Source: Sternotherus odoratus (Eukaryota; Chordata; Testudines; Kinosternidae). From it: DNA of 64,000 nt. The stretch spans positions 133,794,424-133,858,423 of the forward strand of contig JAVMKO010000003.1 of the NCBI GenBank assembly GCA_032164245.1. The letters are read 5' to 3'. The notes below the pieces were generated by a model. The model saw only the letters and a program-made list of their open reading frames with translations, had not been told where the DNA came from and did not search any database. Position 1 is the stretch's first letter. Each line of letters opens with the position of its first letter. Shown piece after piece: positions 57,287-64,000 of the stretch. A program made the translations under genes and the position numbers.

Positions 57287-60059
57287 GTATGAAATTAAGT
57301 TAGCTACCAGGTGTACAGATATAATTAAGACTTCAGCACACTTCAGTAATGAGATGCTTGTTCATTATAGTTATAAAATAAAATGTTTCAATTTTAATTT
57401 AATTTTAATAATATTGTTATAGTTAAACAATTACTGCACATAGATCAGACCTTGAAGATAACATTCCATGAGGAATAAATTCATTCAATGCTCTTTTTTC
57501 AATTAGTAATCAAAATAATTCCAATTTGTGTGTATTTGTGTCCCTTGCACATCAGAGCTTTCTGCCACTTTAGTGGTACCAACTTATTTTGAAATGCCAG
57601 CTGCTAAAAGATAGCTTGGTCTTGTTAGTAGCTTTATTTCAAATGTGCAGATATTTTTATTTTTACGGTTACCTTCAATTACCTTTTATGAAAGGAGGAT
57701 GGGCTGGTTTTGTTAATGGATTATTTTATTTTAGGTGGTAGGATTACAAATATTTGTCTCACGGTAAATTTAAAAGTTAATTCACTGCTGGTGGGATACT
57801 TTTATTTTGTATGTTCCTATTCATTTTGTACTTGTTACTTTTCTTTTGGGTTTAAAGGTGTAGCTAGGGGACCAATTCTGCCACTTTTGCTGAGTTTGAA
57901 TAGTATTTCACATCACAATGCAAATGGTCCCATTGAAATCAGTGTAACTGTTTACAGAATAAGGTACCACTCAGTGAGTGTGAGTAAGGGTTGTAGAAAT
58001 GGGCCTTCTAAAGTAGTCCTCTTTGATTGCAAAAGTCCCATGATCCTGAGGCAGGTGAGTTTCTTTGGCTGGTGGTTGTTTCCCATTAATGTCAAAGTCA
58101 CATATTCCTGCATATTGTTCCTGTTTCACACAGGATTACTAGTAATCTGTGACCATATTTGTTTTTGCATCTACGCATGTAACTTCCATTGGCCCCCTAG
58201 CAATGTATCATTTTCTGAAATTCAGTTAATATTTTCCTATGAATCTGGTGAGTTTACAACCTCACCGAAAACTAGCCCTGAATTTGTTAGCAGTAAATGT
58301 AAATATGTGTAGTTTCATAGCAAAGTGATCATGGTTTCACAGATATGAACCAGTACTCTCCTCTACCCCATAACAGGACACCAGTAAGTTCTCACTCTGG
58401 GTTAAGTGCCGCATGATATACTGTGAGTTTTGAAATCTTCAATACACCTTTAGTCTCTCTCTCTTTTTTGCTTAAGTAAATTGAGTTTTTGAACTTCAAG
58501 AATTGTATTAATTTGAGATGAAAGCTGATGTATTCACAGGGCTGTGCTGTTGAACTGTTGAGATTTTCCTTTGATCCTACCCTGTTCATCTTCGTGGATC
58601 TCTGTTTCACATATCAAAGCCTTTTGCAGCTCTATTCAACTGCTAGTGCAGTGTTCTTCTTGCTGGATTGGGCCCACACAGAGTTATTTCTAAGGGACTA
58701 CATTGTTAACATGAGGAACACAATCTGTCAAGACAGCCCCTGACTATGCCTTGGGGTCTGGAGGAAGGAATACGATGGCTCTCCTTGTCATTGAGCTCCA
58801 GTGGCTCCAGAGTGGTCAGGGAAAGGACCCCAAAGGAACAGTGGCAAGAATGACGGAAATAGGTTTGCAATGATAGCAGAGAAATGGATTCATTACCGTG
58901 TATTTAGAAAGATCTTTATTACCAATATGATGATCTAGGTAATCTTTTCTTTTTCTCTGGTGTTGTTGAGATCAGTGAAAGAGATCCTAGATCGCCCCAG
59001 GTGGAGAAATGTCATGACTTTCATTGGTTTTGTTCTGAGGAAAAGGACTGGTATCGCTGAGCAGAGTGTTTCCAGTCATGAATGATGGGGATCCAGTTAC
59101 TGGATTTCCTACTGTTGCTGATAATATAACTCCTTCCTTAAACTTCAATGACCTGGACAGTACTAGGAACGTTGTGAGGGGTCTTTCCAAAATAAAACAC
59201 ACCACTTAGAGCCTGGAAACTTTTCATGCTTAAAATACTTAATGGAAACTATGAAACCTTTACTGGCAACTGCATGTGTGTCAGGGTTGAAGTCTATGCA
59301 TTTGTGTGTCAAGTATTGGTGTGTATTTGTATTCAGGTTTGCCTTTTTCAGATGTTCTTTAATGCCTCAGGGACCCATATATGGGCCCACAGTAATGTGA
59401 AATCTGTTCTCCTCACGCTATATTAATTTCTTGATAGTAAAATTAAAAGAATACCAGATCTCATCACTTAACGTGGCTCTGTATGTGCTCTAAGGCATTA
59501 AAAAAGTCCTCAAAAATGGAAACCCAAGGGCAAGTGTGTGTATGGGGAGGTGGGAGAGGAGTTAAAATAGAAAATAGTGGTGATTCTCCTCCAGCTGTAT
59601 GTTCTGAGCTGAAAGTCCTAGGCTCAGTTCCTGATGCCACCGTTTAGCTTACTGCTATGCTGCCTGTATGTTTGCCATAACAGATTCATGAGATGGATAT
59701 CCCCTTGCTTTTTCAAATGACTTCAGTTCCACCTTAGTTAATTTCTCCCCCTTGCCCCTGACCCCAGGCTAGATGCTGCCACTGCCTCTTTATGCTTCCA
59801 ATACTTATACCAAAAATTCTTGAATGCACATTGTGTTCTTCCTTGCACCAACCTTTAATTACTTGGTATCTCAATCAGAAGCTCAATCAGTATAGTATGG
59901 CTTTCAAGCTGTTTTTCTTAGCACAGAGACTGTTTGAATCAAGGGTTTTAATGATTTATTGACAACGTCTGACTCAGTTTTGTCTGTATGTTCTAATTTT
60001 TCTGGACGGAAGTGCTGCACTTGAGGCAGGAAGAAACTCTCTCTCTTTATTTTTTGGTT
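57287..60059. other. USH2A intron 64, first part
   Basis: No gene. About 57860-57995 is an old palindromic amniote repeat (atggtcccattgaaatcagt, ccactcagtgagtgtgagta). The 200-codon open frame crossing it is chance. The rest is unclassified. Confidence 0.5.
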
Positions 60060-60565
60060 CCACTCCGTAACTGGGTTGGGGCTACCTGGCAAGGCCCTGA
60101 ATTGGTTTTGTTCCTTCTCGGCCAGCAGCAATATATTTTGTTCCAGTGAGAGATTTGTGCATGTGTGTTCCTCTTCTGCTGATGTCACTTGTGCATCCCT
60201 CTGGGATCTGTTTGTAGCCCTTCCATTGTTGACAATTTATATGTTGCCTGTGAGACAAATTATTCATAAGTGTAGGGCTTGGCTTTCACTATTATGCTGA
60301 TGAAACCCAGATTTATATTTCACTTAAGCACAGTATTGATTCTGCTGTCTCTGCATTGGAGGCTTGTTTGCTGGACATAAAACTTTAAATGCAACTAAAT
60401 TTCCTCCAGCTGAATGCAGATAAAATCAAACCTCTGTGACTGGGCCCTCTGCAGCACTTCTAGAAATGTTGTTAGTTACCAGGATTCAGTTTGATGGATA
60501 TAACATTAACATCTAATCTGAGGTCAGAAATTTTGGCGGCATTCTTTTCTGCTGATGTTTTACTG
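60060..60565 (+). pseudogene. L2-like LINE reverse transcriptase relic
   Basis: The + strand reads GLPGKALNWFCSF, SSSADVTCASLWDL and LLTIYMLPVRQIIHKC. A frame change then gives GFHYYADETQIYISL and SALEACLLDIKL, a stop, and FLQLNADKI. This is the order of an L2/CR1-group RT (..LTCGVPQGS..GPLLF.IYMLPLG.. then YADDTQLY). The catalytic YADD has become YADE. Multiple stops and a frameshift show an old dead copy. Confidence 0.8.
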
Positions 60566-60629
60566 GAAGCTAATATAATTGGGCCTGCCCATCAGCCCTG
60601 TGGGGGTAGTGTTTTATAAGGGCAGATCA

Positions 60630-60960
60630 GGGGAACTTTTCAAAAGTACCCAAGTGATTTAGGACCTGCATCCCTAGTTCTTAGGTACTTAGGGGCCTAA
60701 GACTAATTGAAAGTCAGCGGGACCTAGGATTCTAAGTGCATGTGTCACATTTGAAAATGGGATTTACGATCCTAAGTCACTAGGGGCCAGATTTTAAAAA
60801 GTGTTTAGGTGCCAAAGGATGCAGATAGGACCTAGCTGGATTTTCAGAAGGGCCTGTGTATCTAACTCCTATAGATTTCAAATGGGAATCAGTCACTAGG
60901 CACTTTTGAAAATCCCACTAGGCACCTATCCCACTTAGACACTTTAAAACTTTATAAATC
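60630..60960. repeat. Dispersed foldback repeat ('aggggcctaagac')
   Basis: Contains tacttaggggcctaagact, gtcactagggg/cactttaaaac blocks and two inverted 'ttttgaaaatcccactaggc'/'catttgaaaatgggattt' segments. It belongs to the family listed at 15105-15270. Confidence 0.6.
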
Positions 60961-60990
60961 TGGGCATTCGGTGTTTTTGAAAATTGTACC

Positions 60991-61873
60991 CTATATCCCA
61001 AGGGTGGGCAAACTTTTTGGCCCAAGGGCCACATCGGGGTTGAAAACCTGTATGGAGGGCTGGGTCAGGGAAGGCTGTGCCTCCGCAAAAAGCCCCGCCC
61101 CCTGTCCGACCCCCTACCACTTCCCGCCCCCTGACTGCCCCCCTTAGAATCTCATTCAACCCCCCCTTTGTCCCGATTGCCCCCTTCCAAAATCTCCCAC
61201 CCTAACCACCACCCCTAGGACCCCACCCCCTATCTAAGCCTCTCTGCTCCTTGTCCCCTGACGGCCCCCTCCAGTGACCCCACACACTAACTGTCCCCCC
61301 AGGACCCTACCCCCTTCTCAACTCCCCCTGCTCCCTGTCTGCCTCGACCCCTATCCACACTGCCGCCTCCTGACAGAACCTCCACCCCGGGACTCCCATG
61401 CCGTATCCACCCCCCACCCCCTTCCCCGACTGCTCCCTGCCCAGAACCTCCATCCCATCCAACAGCCCTCTCTCCCCTGACTGCCCCCGGGACTCCCTGT
61501 CCCTTAACCAACCCCTCCTCCCGCTGTGCCCCCTTGCATGCTGGTAGCCCTGCCGATGTTGCACATGCTGCACCGCTCCCTCGGAGGAGCGGGCAGCCCA
61601 GGGCAGTGCGCTGAGCTCCGGGAGAGCAGGGGAGGGGCCAGGAGCAGCCTCCCCTGCTGGGAGCTCAGGCACGCTGAGCACCGGGAGATTGGGGGAGAGG
61701 CCGGGAGCAGCCTCCTTGGCTGGAGTTCAGCCGCGCTGAGCTCCAGAAGAGCAGGGAAGGCGGAGGCGGGCCAGGAGCAGCCTCCCCCAGCGGAGCTCAG
61801 GCGAGCAGGTCCGGACGGTCTCGTGGGCCGGATCTGGCCCGCGGGCCGTAGTTTGCCCACCCCTGCTATATCC
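60991..61873. mobile_element. 867-bp GC-rich hAT element
   Basis: The perfect 8-bp target duplication ctatatcc (60991-60998 and 61866-61873) flanks inverted ends caagggtgggcaaact (60999-) and agtttgcccacccctg (-61865). The interior is C-rich on the left and carries repeated ggagctcaggc/ggagcagcctcc units on the right. It shares ends and the gtgcctccgcaaaaagc block with the opposite-oriented copy at 50730-51308. No transposase. Confidence 0.92.
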
Positions 61874-64000
61874 TCAGCTGGTACAAACCATGCAGCTCCA
61901 TGGACTTCAGCAGACCGACCCTGTACTACACCAGCTGAGGATCTCGTCAGCATGTTTAGTCTCTTTCTTCCTAGCCCTTTGGACTGGGAGCACTCTGGAG
62001 ACAGCATGCTCAGACCCTTGGGAGGAGAGAGCATTGAATGTTGCTTTCCGGCAGCCGCTCTGGCCAGTCTCAGAGCAGCAATGATTCATCCAGTTCTTCT
62101 CAGCTGACGGACAGTGAGCACATGTAAAAGGGGGAGCTTAGTTCTTTTCCGTCAGACAGCAAAGTTATTGGTGTATAATGTAATCACCCTGCTCCTCAGA
62201 AAGGTTGTGGTATATTAGCCCACCTCTCTATAGCCCCTGAATTATGTAGGAGATCCCGGACAGTCACTTGGAAACTCATTTTTCTCATACTCTCTGGCCT
62301 CTTCCTTCACCTTCATGTTTCTTTCCTGGCTTAGGGATACACCCTGTTCTTTCCTCTGCAAAGCCTGACTATCCAAAGGGCAGCAAAAACAACATTGTTC
62401 AGCTCCCCAGCAAGGATAGAAGGAGCCCTTTCTAGGCACCCTTACCCCTACATGTGGAGCTGTGCTCTGTGGGGGAGTACGCAAAGGGTGCTGTGGGCTG
62501 CTGGATCATCAGCCTAAAAATTTCTCCACGAAGAGAGGCTGCAGCAGCCACTGAGGATTCCATCCATCCTTGATCCCTTCAGAGCACTCTTGCTCACTGG
62601 TCATTTACTGGGGCTATATGAAGGGTCTAGGAAATGCACGGTGAGAAATACCTGAGAAAGTGGAGAGACACGTTTTGGGTGTTCCTACAGGACCCTCACA
62701 GATAGATATGGCTTGTATTCCTAATGTTTTGTAAGTTTGTTTAGCTGCTTGTATAATGTTGCTAAGGTAGTGGAACATCTGGCTGCCGAAAGTATAGAGC
62801 ATTTGAATCCTCCTGGTTGCTTCAAGAAATGTCAGTTTACTGGCCAGTCTGACAATTTTTTGGCTTAGCTCCAGTTTGTGGTGCTTAGTTACTGACAAAT
62901 AACTAAGCAACTCTTTTGGCTTAAAATGGGGTGAAATAAGGGCTGGTTCTCTCACTGGCCAATGATGGATTTTCAGCAATTGGAAATAACCCTCACCTTT
63001 TGTCTCACTTCTTCCCGTTCCTCCTCTCAGCTCATTTTTTCCTCTTCCATTCCTGCCAGAAAGAGAGCAGTTTTTCTTGTCAGATTTTTGATACTTCCTA
63101 GTTTCATGTCAACAGTATGTTTCATAATATTGTAGCATCTAGGCTTCTGATGTCAGTCTATACTTGGAGATCAGAGGTATGTGCCAATGATAAAATAACC
63201 ATAATCAATCCCCCCCCCCAAAAAAAAAAGAATACAGAAAGTGTGAACATTCAAGTTGTTTCTAATTTCATTGGACCAGTTTACTTTTACTTAGCTCTTA
63301 GGGTCTCAGCACTTATACATCTTCTGAAGACATAATTAAATTGTTTGGGGGAAAAAGTGTGAGTAGGACCTCAAAATCAAGCAAACAAACAATTCCTTGA
63401 GTTTTTGTTCTTTAAAATCCACAGTACACACTGTGCAAAGTGTCCAAATTAGAAGTGAATTGAGGGAACATACTGATCTCAGTAAATTCAGAGTAACTTC
63501 TTTGCTTCACTGGTGTTAGTGAGATCACGGTTCCAAATACCTCATACTGCAATGAAATGTCCTTCATCTTTGTGGGGTTTATGAAAAGGAGGAGACAGAG
63601 AGCAATTTTACAAACAAAATTTTCCACATTTAGAAACCTCATCTGCATGCCAGTGTATGGCCACAGCAACATCGTCCCAGATCCATGCACACAAGTCATG
63701 TGCTTATGAATCCAGCCTAGAGTTTTGTTTGTTTAACTAAATAATGGTATCTGATCAGATTTATTGGCTTCCCACATTAGCTGTGAACCTATTAAAGTAC
63801 AACTCTGGCCAGACCTTTTTTGGTATGTTGTGATTATGACATATTCAAAAGCTATCCTTTAAAAAGACATTAGTGTGAGTACCATGGGAAAATATACTCC
63901 AGGGATGTAGATGAATTGATATGATTTCCTTGATTGTATCTTTTTATTTATGAGCCATAATTTATGAATACTGAAAAGCAAACTAAAATGAGTGATGACT
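61874..64000. other. USH2A intron 64, unclassified
   Basis: No gene. A C-run followed by an A-run lies at about 63209-63230. No exon with usherin similarity is seen before the window ends. Confidence 0.5.

Noticed and set aside
57710..58312. 200-codon open frame in intron 64
   Set aside because: It crosses a known type of old palindromic repeat, has no recognisable domain and has no promoter or splice context. It is probably chance in AT-rich DNA.
61526..62107. 193-codon frame and its 176-codon antisense partner
   Set aside because: Most of it is inside the GC-rich hAT element ending at 61865. No domain is recognisable.
62614..62979. 121-codon open frame on the - strand
   Set aside because: No family similarity that I can see, and no paralogous element or host-gene context. 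Left unannotated.
1..64000. CRISPR arrays, tRNA or rRNA genes, bacterial operons
   Set aside because: None are seen. The window is vertebrate intronic DNA. Tandem arrays present are minisatellites without spacer structure.

Overview
Organism and locus. This is a vertebrate nuclear window carrying part of one gene, USH2A (usherin), on the + strand. Six exons (2858-3016, 4256-4418, 15605-15959, 52334-52561, 53500-55016, 56965-57286) encode fibronectin type III (FN3) repeats. All have GT-AG borders and compatible phases, and their lengths are 159, 163, 355, 228, 1517 and 322 nt. These lengths equal human USH2A exons 59-64 as I remember the human cDNA numbering (about c.11390 to c.14133). The repeats (CR1 LINEs, a Penelope-like element with GIY-YIG endonuclease, many short hAT elements, a solo LTR, MIR/L2 relics) look like a turtle genome. 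'Turtle' is an inference from remembered repeat families, not from a search.

Layout. 1-2857 is the end of intron 58 with one foldback MITE. 2858-4418 holds exons 59 and 60. Intron 60 (4419-15604) contains a nested Penelope fragment (7597-8244), a small MITE (8994-9187) and a head-to-head Penelope palindrome of about 3.5 kb (9900-13404). It also contains an hAT copy (14747-15068). Exon 61 is at 15605-15959. Intron 61 (15960-52333, 36.4 kb) is the main repeat reservoir. It holds a solo LTR, a second small Penelope hairpin, CR1/L2/MIR relics and a LINE whose 5' part is inverted. That LINE is split by a GC-rich hAT element, whose sister copy lies 1.1 kb away. A Helitron-like element sits inside another hAT, and a decayed LINE ORF of about 2.1 kb ends in a zinc finger. 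Exons 62-64 lie at 52334-57286. Intron 64 runs off the window and holds an L2 relic and one more hAT.

How it fits together. The only host coding function visible is usherin, the very large extracellular/transmembrane protein of photoreceptor periciliary membranes and hair-cell ankle links. The exons here supply eight complete FN3 domains plus two partial ones. Everything else is intronic mobile DNA. The most interesting structures are the near-perfect inverted Penelope dimer flanked by a target-site duplication, the Helitron-like insertion at an A^T site inside a dated host element, and the hAT carrying a palindromic minisatellite. No stand-alone gene, RNA gene or CRISPR array is supported.
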